Shown one piece after another: positions 34,495 through 43,071 of a stretch of 64,000 bases of DNA (position 1 is its first letter; each line of letters starts with the position of its first letter). Source of the DNA: Clavibacter michiganensis (GTDB lineage: Bacteria > Actinomycetota > Actinomycetes > Actinomycetales > Microbacteriaceae). The DNA lies in contig NZ_CP080437.1 of the NCBI RefSeq assembly GCF_021216655.1, positions 2,170,001 through 2,234,000 of the forward strand, given 5' to 3'. Made by a program: the position numbers and the translations under genes. The notes under the pieces are model-generated. The model made no database searches. It was not told the origin of the DNA and saw nothing but the letters and a program-made list of their open reading frames with translations.

Positions 34495-34835
34495 CGGTTC
34501 GCGCGCTCCCTCGCCCGGGCGACGTGGTGGTCGGCGAGGCGGCTGAACCCGTTGACGAGGTTCATCGTGAGGTAGCAGAGCAGCGCGAGGAAGAAGACCT
34601 CCTCGAGCGGGAGCTCCGGGCCCACGAGGATCCCCGTCATGAAGGAGGTCTCCCCGCGGAAGAAGATGCCCTGCGAGATGCCGGCGATGTCCCACAGCAG
34701 GAAGAACGCGACGCCGATGAGCAGGGTGCCCGCCGCCGCCGTGCGGTCGCGCCAGAAGAACAGGCGCCAGCGCCGGTCGATGAGCATCATGCAGCCGAGC
34801 GCGCCGAGCAGCAGCACCAGGTAGACGAGGCCCAT
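34491..34835 (-). CDS. crtYe: C50 carotenoid cyclase subunit CrtYe
   Basis: Membrane protein of 114 residues with three helices. The motif DIAGISQGIFFRGE followed by LPLEEVFFLALLCY marks the CrtYe half of heterodimeric actinobacterial cyclases. Its ATG overlaps the stop of the CrtB-CrtI frame by one base (TGATG), and its stop overlaps crtYf. Tight coupling should keep the two subunits equimolar. Confidence 0.88.
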   Translation of the reverse strand: MGLVYLVLLLGALGCMMLIDRRWRLFFWRDRTAAAGTLLIGVAFFLLWDIAGISQGIFFRGETSFMTGILVGPELPLEEVFFLALLCYLTMNLVNGFSRLADHHVARARERANR

Positions 34836-37480
34836 CAGGCCACCGGGCGGCCGACCGTGCGCACGAGCGGCACGGCGCCGGGGCCGGTCGACGTGTCGCC
34901 GCGGAGGCGCTTCACGAGGATCTCCGCGCTGATGAGGCACATGGGCAGGCCGATGCCGGGGATGGTGGATCCGCCGGCGTAGTGCAGCCCGTCGACCTTC
35001 TTGCTCGTGTTGCCGGCGCGGAACATGGCCGACTGCGTGAGCGTGTGGGCGGGCCCGAGGATGGTGCCCTTCCAGGAGTGCAGGTCGGCGGCGAAGTCGC
35101 CGGGGCCCGAGGTGCGGCGGAGGACGATGCGCTCGGCGAGGTCGGGGATGCCGGCCCAGTCGCCGATCTGCTGGATGGCGCGGTCGGCGATCTCCTCCAC
35201 GCGCGCGTCCCCCGCGCCGTCGACGCCGCCGCGGCCGATGGTCGGGTCGGCGGGGATGGGCACGAGGATGAAGACGTTCTCGTGGCCCTCGGGCGCGACC
35301 GAGGGGTCGGTGGCGCTGGGCTTGCAGACGTAGATGCTCGCGGGATCCGGCACCGAGGTCGTGCCGCCCTTCGGCGGGAAGATACGGGAGAAGTTCTCGT
35401 CCCAGTCCTCCGTGAACAGCAGCGTGTGGTGGTGCAGCTCGGGCAGCTCGCCCTTCACGCCGAGGTACACGAGCACGGCGCCGGGGCCGGCGGTGGCCTT
35501 GTCCCAATACGCCTGCGGGTAGGTGCGGAACGCCTCGGGGATGAGCTCGGTCTCCGTGTGGTGCAGGTCGGCCGTGGAGACGACCACGTCGGCCTCGAGG
35601 GTCTCGGTGCCGGCGTCGGTCGTGATCTGCACTCCGCGTGCCCGCGCCCTCCCGGCCTTCGTCGGCTCGGTGAGGATGCGCGAGACGGGCGACCCCGTGC
35701 GGATCTCGACGCCCTCGGCGCGCGCGACCCGCTCGATGGCGTCGATCACGGTGATGAGGCCGCCCTGCGGGTAGAGCACGCCGTCCTCGAGGTCGAGGTG
35801 GCTCATCAGGTGGTACATGCTCGGCGCGAGCTTCGGCGAGGAGCCGAGGAACACGGCCGGGTAGCCGAGGATCTGGCGGAGGCGCCGGTCCTTCACGTAG
35901 CGGGCCACGTGCGTCTCGAGCGGAGTGAGCAGGAGCTTCCCGAGCGTGCCCGTGCGGGTCACGACGTCGCGCTTGAGCAGCGGCCGGTAGTCGGCGAAGG
36001 TCGTGTAGAGGAAGCGCTTCTTCGCGACCTCGTAGACGTCCTTCGCGGAGTCGAGGTAGCGGGCCATCGCGGGGCGGGATCCGGGCTCGACGCTCTCGAA
36101 CAGGTCGAGGTTGGCCTCGCGGGAGTCGCGGATGTCGATGGGGTCGGGATCGCCCTCGAAGAGAACGCGGTAGCCGGGCAGGCGCACGAGGTCGAGCTGC
36201 TCGGCCGCGCTCGTGCCCAACAGACGGAAGAAGTGGTCGAACACCTCCGGCATGAGGTACCAGCTGGGGCCGAGGTCGAAGCGGAAGCCGTCCTTCTCCC
36301 ACGATCCCGCGCGACCGCCGACCTCGTCGCGGCCCTCGACGAGGGTGACGCGGTAGCCGTCGCGGGCGAGGAGCGCCGCGGAGGCGAGGCCGGCGATCCC
36401 GCCGCCGATCACGATGGCGGTGGGTGCGGTCATGGCGCTCTCCTGCTGCTCGGGGTCGGACGTGGCGGGCTGGGTCGGGGCGGGACGGACTGCGACACCG
36501 TGGGACGAGGGGGCGGGGCGCGCGGCGTGCACGCGGGGCGCGCGGGACCGGCGCACCAGACGGCCGTCGACGCCGGAGGGCTCGGCACCCGCGGCCGCGG
36601 CGAGCGCGATGCGGGCCTTGACGGGATCCGGCACCCGCACGCGCGTGCGCACGAGCTCCGACGCGGGCGTGTCGCGCAGGCGCACGGTGAGCTCCGCGAA
36701 CAGGCCCTGCGCGAGCGCGACGGCGCGGCGGCTGGAGGCGGGGAGGTCGGGGATCACGGCGCCGGACATGCGGAGGTCGTGGTCGATGTCGTCGAGGATG
36801 CGCTCCTTGTCGGCCTCCGAGAAGGTCGCGACGTCGACGCCCGGGAAGTAGCTGCGGCCGAGCGCGCCGTGGTCGGCGGCGAGGTCGCGCAGGAAGTTGA
36901 CCTTCTGGAACGCCGCACCCAGGCGCTTGGCGCCCTCCTCGAAGCGGATCCGCTCGGGCCGCGTCGTGGCGTGGCCGACCAGGAAGGCGCGCAGGCACAT
37001 CAGGCCGACGACCTCGGCGGATCCGTACACGTACTCCGTGAAGGACGCGGGCGTGTGCTCCATCCGCCGCAGGTCCATGCGCATGGACGCGAAGAACGGC
37101 GCGGTCAGCTCGGCGCCGAAACCTGCGCGGCGGGCGGTGATCGCGAACGCGTGCACGACGAGGTTGGTGCTGTAGCCGCGCAGCATCGCGTCCTCGGTCT
37201 CCTGCTCGAGGGCGTCGAGCAGGTCCTCGACGTGCGCGGGATCCACCCCGGCACCGGCCGCGGCGCCGTCGACGATCTCGTCGGCGATGCGCACGAGCGC
37301 GTAGACGTTCTCGATGTGCTGGCGCACGTCGGCGCCGAGCAGGCGCGAGGCGAGGCCGAAGGAGGTGGAGTAGCGGCGGATCACGACGGAGGCCGTGTCC
37401 TGCGCCAACCGGTCGTACTTCTCGAGGCCCGTGGGCGCCTCGGGGGCGGCGGGCCGGCGCCCGGGTACGCGCCGGGTCAT
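34835..37480 (-). CDS. phytoene synthase-phytoene desaturase in one frame (CrtB::CrtI)
   Basis: One uninterrupted frame of 881 residues. Residues about 15-300 are squalene/phytoene synthase: YSTSFGLASRLL, DEIVDG (first Asp-rich motif), YVYGSAEVVGLM and KVNFLRDLAAD (second). A basic, proline-rich linker (about 305-348) leads to phytoene desaturase from AMTAPTAIVIGGGIAGLASA (FAD site), with GRAGSWEKDG and the closing YAGGSTIPGIGLPMCLISAE. Together they turn GGPP into phytoene and then lycopene. No stop separates the halves, but CAGGAG precedes an internal ATG (36433), so a separate CrtI could also be made. ATG 37480 overlaps the idsA stop. Confidence 0.88.
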   Translation of the reverse strand: MTRRVPGRRPAAPEAPTGLEKYDRLAQDTASVVIRRYSTSFGLASRLLGADVRQHIENVYALVRIADEIVDGAAAGAGVDPAHVEDLLDALEQETEDAMLRGYSTNLVVHAFAITARRAGFGAELTAPFFASMRMDLRRMEHTPASFTEYVYGSAEVVGLMCLRAFLVGHATTRPERIRFEEGAKRLGAAFQKVNFLRDLAADHGALGRSYFPGVDVATFSEADKERILDDIDHDLRMSGAVIPDLPASSRRAVALAQGLFAELTVRLRDTPASELVRTRVRVPDPVKARIALAAAAGAEPSGVDGRLVRRSRAPRVHAARPAPSSHGVAVRPAPTQPATSDPEQQESAMTAPTAIVIGGGIAGLASAALLARDGYRVTLVEGRDEVGGRAGSWEKDGFRFDLGPSWYLMPEVFDHFFRLLGTSAAEQLDLVRLPGYRVLFEGDPDPIDIRDSREANLDLFESVEPGSRPAMARYLDSAKDVYEVAKKRFLYTTFADYRPLLKRDVVTRTGTLGKLLLTPLETHVARYVKDRRLRQILGYPAVFLGSSPKLAPSMYHLMSHLDLEDGVLYPQGGLITVIDAIERVARAEGVEIRTGSPVSRILTEPTKAGRARARGVQITTDAGTETLEADVVVSTADLHHTETELIPEAFRTYPQAYWDKATAGPGAVLVYLGVKGELPELHHHTLLFTEDWDENFSRIFPPKGGTTSVPDPASIYVCKPSATDPSVAPEGHENVFILVPIPADPTIGRGGVDGAGDARVEEIADRAIQQIGDWAGIPDLAERIVLRRTSGPGDFAADLHSWKGTILGPAHTLTQSAMFRAGNTSKKVDGLHYAGGSTIPGIGLPMCLISAEILVKRLRGDTSTGPGAVPLVRTVGRPVA

Positions 37481-38547
37481 CGGATGCGCCCGAGCACGGA
37501 CTCCGCGACGGGCGCGAGCTCCCGGCGGAGCGCCTCCGGCACGACCGGGTCGTCGAGGCGCGCGACGGCGGCGACCGCGAGATCCCGCGCGACGCCCTCG
37601 GCGTAGGCCCGCGCGCCCGAGCTCTCCAGCACCGAGCGCACGAGCGCCGCCTCGCCGCGGGAGAGGTCGTCCTTGCCGACGAGCGCGCTGATCTCGCCCC
37701 ACTCCGAGGATCGGACGGCGTGCGCGATGAGCACGGTGCGCTTGCCCTCGCGCAGGTCGCCGAGGTTCGTCTTGCCGGTCTCCTGCTCGTCGCCGAATAC
37801 GCCGAGCACGTCGTCCACCACCTGGTAGGCGATGCCGATGTCGCGGCCGAAGTCACCGAGCGCCGCGACCACCTCGGGTCGCGCGCCGGCCAGCACGGCG
37901 CCCGCCTGCAGCGGCGCCTCGAACGAGTACACGGCGGTCTTGAGGCGCTCCATGCGGAGGATCTCGTCGACGCTCGGCACGTCCGCGGTGAGCGAGAACT
38001 CGACGTCGATGAGCTCACCCGCGGCCGACGCGAACACGGCGTCGTCGAGGATCTCCATCAGGTGCGACCGCGTGAGGTCGCGCACGCCGCTCGCGTCGAT
38101 GAGGCGGTACGCGTTGACGAGCGCCAGATCCCCCGCGATGACGGCGGCCGACATGCCGCGGTGCTCCGCGAGCGGCTGCGGCAGGCCCTGCGTCGTGGCG
38201 ATGTCGCGGTAGGCGCCGGAGACGTTGGGTCCGCCGCGCCTCGTGAAGTCGCGGTCGATGACGTCGTCGTGGACGATGAGCGCGGTGTGCAGCATCTCGA
38301 ACGCGGCGCCGACGTGGGCCGCGGCCTGCACGTCCTGGCCGCCGAGGCCGTCGTACGCGGCCATGACCATGCGCGGGCGGAAGCGCTTGCCGCCGGCCGT
38401 GTTGGACTCGAGCGTGCGCCACAGCTTCACGTACTCGTCGCCCATGACCTCCGCGCGGACGAGCGAGCGGGCGAAGAACGCATCCAGCACGCCGTTCACA
38501 TGGGCCTGCCTCGATGTGGAGACGGCAGCGAGGTTGGTGGCGTCCAC
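37477..38547 (-). CDS. idsA: geranylgeranyl diphosphate synthase
   Basis: Trans-prenyltransferase of 356 residues. First Asp-rich motif HDDVIDRD and second YQVVDDVLGVFGD are intact, with GGKRFRPRM binding IPP. It condenses IPP onto allylic diphosphates to give C20 GGPP, the CrtB substrate. It is the first gene of the carotenoid operon. The GTG start lies 6 nt after TAGGTT (38554-38559, minus strand), a leaderless start inside a 44-bp gap shared with idi, so both could be controlled together. Confidence 0.9.
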   Translation of the reverse strand: MDATNLAAVSTSRQAHVNGVLDAFFARSLVRAEVMGDEYVKLWRTLESNTAGGKRFRPRMVMAAYDGLGGQDVQAAAHVGAAFEMLHTALIVHDDVIDRDFTRRGGPNVSGAYRDIATTQGLPQPLAEHRGMSAAVIAGDLALVNAYRLIDASGVRDLTRSHLMEILDDAVFASAAGELIDVEFSLTADVPSVDEILRMERLKTAVYSFEAPLQAGAVLAGARPEVVAALGDFGRDIGIAYQVVDDVLGVFGDEQETGKTNLGDLREGKRTVLIAHAVRSSEWGEISALVGKDDLSRGEAALVRSVLESSGARAYAEGVARDLAVAAVARLDDPVVPEALRRELAPVAESVLGRIR

Positions 38548-38553
38548 GGATGA

Positions 38554-38559
38554 AACCTA
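38554..38559 (-). promoter_or_regulatory. -10 box of the carotenoid operon
   Basis: TAGGTT, 6 nt before GTG 38547; lies between idsA and idi. Confidence 0.55.
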
Positions 38560-38591
38560 ACATCGTGGGGGTAACGGAAAGCAGGGAGCGC

Positions 38592-39176
38592 ATGCCACAG
38601 CACACCGAACTCGTCGTCCTCCTGGACGACGACGGCGAGACCATCGGGACGGCGCCCAAGGCGACGGTCCACACCCGCGACACCGCGCTGCACCTCGCGT
38701 TCTCGTGCCACGTGTTCGACGCGGAGGGGCGGATCCTCGTCACCCGCCGCGCCATCGGCAAGCTCACCTGGCCGGGCGTCTGGACCAACTCGTTCTGCGG
38801 CCACCCCGCGCCCGACGAGGACATGCGGGAGGCCGTGCACCGCCGGGCGGAGCAGGAGCTGGGCCTCGAGCTCGAGTCGGTCGAGCTCGTGCTGCCGGAC
38901 TTCCGCTACCGCGCCACCGATGCCGCGGGCGTCGTGGAGAACGAGATCTGCCCGGTGTTCCGCGCCGTCGCGGCGTCTCCCGTGGACCCCCGGCCCGAGG
39001 AGGTCGGCGAGTACCAGTGGGTGGATCCCGAGCAGCTCATCCCCGCGGTCGCCCACACGCCGTGGGCGTTCAGCCCGTGGCTCACGCTCCAGCTGCCGCT
39101 GCTGTACCCGGAGCACGCGGCGCACTCGGGGCTCGCGGAGACGGCCGCCGCAGCCGCCGCCGTGCCCGCCGCCTGA
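38592..39176 (+). CDS. idi: isopentenyl-diphosphate isomerase, type I
   Basis: Nudix-fold enzyme of 194 residues that interconverts IPP and DMAPP. Active-site Cys is in TWPGVWTNSFCGHP. The metal-binding glutamates lie in REAVHRRAEQELGLELE and later in VVENEICPVF. ATG 38592 follows CAGGGAG. The last ~25 residues are an alanine-rich extension. Placed head-to-head with the carotenoid operon, it balances DMAPP for IdsA and for CrtEb, which uses two DMAPP per lycopene. Confidence 0.95.
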   Translation: MPQHTELVVLLDDDGETIGTAPKATVHTRDTALHLAFSCHVFDAEGRILVTRRAIGKLTWPGVWTNSFCGHPAPDEDMREAVHRRAEQELGLELESVELVLPDFRYRATDAAGVVENEICPVFRAVAASPVDPRPEEVGEYQWVDPEQLIPAVAHTPWAFSPWLTLQLPLLYPEHAAHSGLAETAAAAAAVPAA

Positions 39177-39193
39177 TCCCCGGATCCACCGGC

Positions 39194-39232
39194 ACGAGGG
39201 GCCCGGCCGCGATGCGCGGCCGGGCCCCTCGT
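39194..39232. terminator. 18-bp perfect hairpin, bidirectional terminator
   Basis: ACGAGGGGCCCGGCCGCG (39194-39211), loop ATG, and its exact complement at 39215-39232, between the convergent idi and patatin genes. Confidence 0.75.
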
Positions 39233-39248
39233 CGTGGTGCGGGCGGGC

Positions 39249-40127
39249 TCAGCCCCAGAAGGCGCGGATCTCCTCGGCGAGCCGCTCGCCCTGACGGCGG
39301 CCCGCCTCGGCCGAGGCCTTCCGGGTCGAGAGCAGGAGCGAGTTCTCGCCGAAGGCGGCGGTGCTCTCGGCGTCGGCCTGGATCACGAGCACGTCGGCCC
39401 GGCCGCGCAGCTGCTGCACGACGGTGGAGAGGGTCGGGCCCATGCCGCTCTGCGGGGCCTCGGGGCCGCACGCGATGACGAGGATCCGCTCGTGGTCGGC
39501 GACGACGTCGGCGTTCGTGCCGGAGCGCATGCCGCCGTCCATGTAGGGGCGGCCGTCGATGGTGACGGGCGGGAAGACGCCGGGCACGGCGCAGCTCGCG
39601 GCGGACGCGCGCACGAGGTCGGCGCCGGAGTCCCTGTCGAAGACGGTGAAGCGGCCGGTGCCGGCGTCGACCGCGGTGATGCGGAGATCCCGCTCGGGCC
39701 AGTCGCGGATCGGGAGCAGCTGGCCGATGCGCTCGACGCTCGCGGCGTCGTCCACCTCGGGGTCGTACTCCTCGAGCGCGAACTCGCCGATCCTCTGCCG
39801 GGTCGGGATCTCGCCCTCGGTGCTCGCGACGCCCTCGCCGATGACCTCGACGGTGTGGGAGAGGTCACGGCTGCCCATCGGCTCGGCCATGCCCGCGACG
39901 TCGACGAAGTGCTCGTCGTAGGCGGCGTCGATGGCGCCCGCCCGCAGGTTGATGGCGACGACGGATCCCGCCGAGGTGCCGACGACCGTGTCGGCCGCGC
40001 CGACGTCGACGCCCGCCGCGATGAGGCCCGAGAGGAGGCCTGTCTCCCACGCGATGCCGGCGACGCCGCCGCCGCCGAGGACGAGCCCTCGCGTCGGCGT
40101 GGTCGTGTCCCGCTCGGTGCCGGTCAT
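39249..40127 (-). CDS. patatin-like phospholipase
   Basis: Protein of 292 residues with the patatin Ser-Asp dyad. The oxyanion loop is GLVLGGGGVAGIAWE, nucleophile Ser is in VVGTSAGSVVAIN (G-x-S-x-G) and Asp is in PYMDGGMRSGTNAD. It is predicted to be a soluble acyl-lipid hydrolase in the RssA-like bacterial group. ATG is preceded by GAGGAGGACC. The physiological lipid is unknown. Confidence 0.88.
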   Translation of the reverse strand: MTGTERDTTTPTRGLVLGGGGVAGIAWETGLLSGLIAAGVDVGAADTVVGTSAGSVVAINLRAGAIDAAYDEHFVDVAGMAEPMGSRDLSHTVEVIGEGVASTEGEIPTRQRIGEFALEEYDPEVDDAASVERIGQLLPIRDWPERDLRITAVDAGTGRFTVFDRDSGADLVRASAASCAVPGVFPPVTIDGRPYMDGGMRSGTNADVVADHERILVIACGPEAPQSGMGPTLSTVVQQLRGRADVLVIQADAESTAAFGENSLLLSTRKASAEAGRRQGERLAEEIRAFWG

Positions 40128-40254
40128 GGTCCTCCTCTTCCGCGGGCCCGGGCCTGCGTGCTCGTCGTGATGGTGGTTGATGCGGCTCCATCATCCCCGA
40201 ACACGGTGGACGGCGCCCGAGCGCCCGATGCACGCGCGGTGGACGCGGGCGGGC

Positions 40255-40839
40255 TCAGCGCGCGGCGGACGGATCCGCGGCGGATGCGGACGCGGCGGGA
40301 CCGGCGGGACCCGCGGCCGCCTCCCGGTAGACCTCGCGCACCTCGCCGAGGAACCGCGTCACGGCGGCGCGCTCCGCGTCGGTCAGGGCGTCGGCCGCGC
40401 GCGCGACCCCGCCGATCATGGGCATCAGCTCCGCCATGGCCTGGCCGACGGAGGCCGGCCGCGGGACGACGACGACGCGGCGGCGGTCGTGCGGGTGCGG
40501 TCGGCGGTCGACGTGGCCGACCTCGACGAGCCGGTCGACCACGAGCGTCGCGGCCGCGGTGGAGACCCCGAGACGGCCGGCCAGCTCCGTGGGCGACAGC
40601 GACCCCTCCTGGATGAGGTGCTCCATCGCCTTCATGTCGGTGGGGTTGACCTCCAGGACGCCGCCGAGCCGGCGCTCGAACCCGGCGGCGAGGCCCAGCA
40701 CGTCGCGGAGGATCCGGCCGAGCTCGCCGGCCGCGCCCGCGTCGGCGGGGACGCCCGCGCCGGGGGCGGGCAGGGCCGCGGCGGCTGCCGTCGGGGCGGC
40801 GGGCGCGTCCGGATCGGGGCGGGGACGGGCGCGCGACAT
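40255..40839 (-). CDS. MarR-family regulator, divergent from MMPL exporter
   Basis: Protein of 194 residues. Flexible Ala/Pro-rich ends flank a MarR winged helix (about 40-170): LSPTELAGRLGVSTAAATLVVDRLVEVG, split as LSPTELAGRLGVS and TAAATLVVDRLVEVG, plus wing HPHDRRRVVV. It is divergent from the MMPL transporter by 77 bp, so it is the likely repressor of that pump. TACCAT lies 6 nt before its ATG. Confidence 0.87.
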   Translation of the reverse strand: MSRARPRPDPDAPAAPTAAAAALPAPGAGVPADAGAAGELGRILRDVLGLAAGFERRLGGVLEVNPTDMKAMEHLIQEGSLSPTELAGRLGVSTAAATLVVDRLVEVGHVDRRPHPHDRRRVVVVPRPASVGQAMAELMPMIGGVARAADALTDAERAAVTRFLGEVREVYREAAAGPAGPAASASAADPSAAR

Positions 40840-40845
40840 GCTGCC

Positions 40846-40851
40846 ATGGTA
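40846..40851 (-). promoter_or_regulatory. -10 box, leaderless start of MarR gene
   Basis: TACCAT, 6 nt before the ATG at 40839. Confidence 0.5.
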
Positions 40852-40861
40852 CGCCGCAGGT

Positions 40862-40885
40862 AGCTAAGCCGCTTGATCATCAGTA
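40862..40885. promoter_or_regulatory. possible MarR operator region
   Basis: AAGC-C-GCTT (40866-40874) next to TGATCA, inside the divergent gap. Short palindromes only, so uncertain. Confidence 0.3.
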
Positions 40886-40916
40886 GGCTGACGATAACCG
40901 CACCCCCGGAGGACCC

Positions 40917-42995
40917 GTGAGATCCATCGCCCGCTTCGTCAGCGCCCGCCGCACCGCCTGGATGGCGCTCGTGATCGCGGCGGCCGCCGTGGCCGCCCTG
41001 TTCGCCTTCCTGCCGAAGGGCGAGGCCGACGCCTTCCCGCCCTCCGGCCTGCCGGACTCGAGCCAGGCGAAGCAGGTGAGCGAGCTGCTCGAGCGGTTCC
41101 CGAGCGCCGACACGACGGTCGGGATCCTCGTCTTCAGCCGGGACGGCGCCGCGCTCACGGACGCCGACACCGCCGCGATCGCGCAGCGCGCCGCGGCCCT
41201 GGCCGCCGACTCGACCGCCCCGCTGGCGGTCGTCCCGCAGGCCAGCGACGACGGCCGCGCGGCGCTCGTCGCCGTGCCGCTCGACGCGTCCGCGGTCGCC
41301 GACGACGTCGCCGGGACCGCCGCGACCCTCCGCACCACGGCATCGGACGGCCTCCCGGACGGGCTGGTCGCTCGGCTCACCGGCCCGGTCGGCTTCCAGG
41401 CCGACATCTCGAACGCGTTCGCGGGCGCCGACTTCCGCCTCCTGCTCGTGACGGTGCTGGTGGTCGCGGTGCTGCTCATCGTCACGTACCGGAGCCCCGT
41501 GCTCTGGATCGTCCCGCTCGTCGTGGTCGGCGCCGCCGACGGCCTGGCGCGCGTGGTCGTGACGGCCCTCGCGGATCCGCTCGGCATCACCATCGACGCC
41601 TCGATCGGCGGGATCCTCTCGGTGCTGGTCTTCGGCGCCGGCACGAACTACGCACTGCTGCTCGTGGCGCGCTACCGGGAGGAGCTGACGCGCCAGGAGG
41701 ACCGCCACGCGGCGATGCTCACGGCGGTCACGAGCGCGGGGCCCGCCATCGCGGCGAGCGGCGGCACGGTCGCGCTCAGCCTCATCACGCTGCTGCTCGC
41801 CGAGCTCTCCGGCAACCGCGCGCTCGGCTTCGCGTGCGCGATCGGCGTGCTGATCGCCATCGCCGCGGCCCTGCTCGTGCTGCCCGCCGCGCTCGTGGTC
41901 TGCGGGCGCGGCCTCTTCTGGCCCTTCGTGCCGCGCGTCGGCACCGACGCCGACCACGGCGGGAAGCCGGGGGTCTGGCGCCGGCTCGGCCTCGGGGTCC
42001 GGCGTCGCCCCGCGGTCGTGGCCGTGGTCGCCCTCGCCGGGGTCGGCGTGCTCGCCCTCGGCCTCGTCGGCGCGCGCGTGGGCCTCTCGCAGACCGACCA
42101 GCTGCTCGGCGACCCCGAGTCGGTCGCGGCCCAGCAGGTCGTCGACGCCTCCTTCTCCGCGGGGCTCACCGCGCAAACCGTGGTGCTGGCGCCCGATGCG
42201 GTGGCCGCCGACGCGGTCGCCACGGCCGAGTCCGTCCCCGGCGTCGCGAGCGCCCGGGCGGGGGAGTCGGCGGAGGGCCGCACCCGCATCGACGTCCAGC
42301 TCGACGCCGAGCCTGAGAGCGCCGCGGCCTTCGCCGCGGTGCAGGACCTCCGCGACGCCTACGCCGCCGCGCCGGGCGAGCAGTCCACGACCCTCGTGGG
42401 CGGCAGCGACGCGACCGCCGCCGACACCGCCGCCTCGTCCGAGCGGGACCAGGGGCTGATCATCCCGATCATCCTGGCCATCGTGTTCGTGATCCTCAGC
42501 CTGCTCCTGCGGTCGCTGGTGGCGCCGGTGCTCCTCATCGCGAGCGTGCTGGCGACCTTCTTCGCGAGCCTCGGCGCCGCGAACGTGCTCTTCCAGCAGG
42601 TGCTCGGCTTTCCCGCGTTCGACGCGAACGTGGTGCTGTTCGCGTTCCTCTTCCTGGTGGCGCTGGGCGTCGACTACAACATCTTCCTCGTGACCCGGGC
42701 GCGCGAGGAGCGGCGACTGCACGGCACGCGCGAGGGCATGGTGCGGGCGCTCGCGTCGACCGGCGGCGTGATCACCAGCGCGGGCATCCTCCTCGCCGCG
42801 GTCTTCGCGGTGCTCGGCGTGCTGCCCGTGGTGGCGCTCACGCAGATCGGCGTCATCGTCTGCATCGGCGTGCTGCTCGACACGCTCGTGGTGCGGACGC
42901 TGCTCGTGCCGGCGCTGGTCTTCCTGCTGGGCGACCGGTTCTGGTGGCCGTCGCGCCAGCCGGGCCGCCGTGCGGCGGGGACCGTCGCGGAGTGA
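40917..42995 (+). CDS. MMPL/RND-family exporter
   Basis: Protein of 692 residues with the two-repeat RND topology: one helix, an extracytoplasmic porter loop (about 35-165), five helices, then a second helix, loop and five-helix bundle. GAGTNYALLLVARYREEL and ALGVDYNIFLVTRAREE are the paired helix-4 signatures, the second with the proton-relay Asp. Family members export lipids or toxic compounds using the proton gradient. GTG 40917 follows GGAGGACCC. Repression by the divergent MarR protein is inferred. Confidence 0.9.
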   Translation: MRSIARFVSARRTAWMALVIAAAAVAALFAFLPKGEADAFPPSGLPDSSQAKQVSELLERFPSADTTVGILVFSRDGAALTDADTAAIAQRAAALAADSTAPLAVVPQASDDGRAALVAVPLDASAVADDVAGTAATLRTTASDGLPDGLVARLTGPVGFQADISNAFAGADFRLLLVTVLVVAVLLIVTYRSPVLWIVPLVVVGAADGLARVVVTALADPLGITIDASIGGILSVLVFGAGTNYALLLVARYREELTRQEDRHAAMLTAVTSAGPAIAASGGTVALSLITLLLAELSGNRALGFACAIGVLIAIAAALLVLPAALVVCGRGLFWPFVPRVGTDADHGGKPGVWRRLGLGVRRRPAVVAVVALAGVGVLALGLVGARVGLSQTDQLLGDPESVAAQQVVDASFSAGLTAQTVVLAPDAVAADAVATAESVPGVASARAGESAEGRTRIDVQLDAEPESAAAFAAVQDLRDAYAAAPGEQSTTLVGGSDATAADTAASSERDQGLIIPIILAIVFVILSLLLRSLVAPVLLIASVLATFFASLGAANVLFQQVLGFPAFDANVVLFAFLFLVALGVDYNIFLVTRAREERRLHGTREGMVRALASTGGVITSAGILLAAVFAVLGVLPVVALTQIGVIVCIGVLLDTLVVRTLLVPALVFLLGDRFWWPSRQPGRRAAGTVAE

Positions 42996-43007
42996 CCCGC
43001 CCACATA

Positions 43008-43026
43008 TATGGCACCGCGTGCCATA
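43008..43026. promoter_or_regulatory. perfect 19-bp palindrome, probable TetR operator
   Basis: TATGGCAC-CGC-GTGCCATA. Its right arm runs into CATAAT (43023-43028), a likely -10 box for the SDR gene, so a bound repressor would block RNA polymerase. The convergent TetR gene just downstream is the candidate binder. Confidence 0.65.
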
Positions 43027-43071
43027 ATGATCGGGCCGGCGTCGAGGCCGGCCCGACAGCGGAGGAACCAC

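Noticed and set aside
34491..38018. 1175-residue minus-strand open frame across the carotenoid operon
   Set aside because: Only its last third coincides with crtYe; the rest is an out-of-frame shadow of crtB, crtI and idsA.
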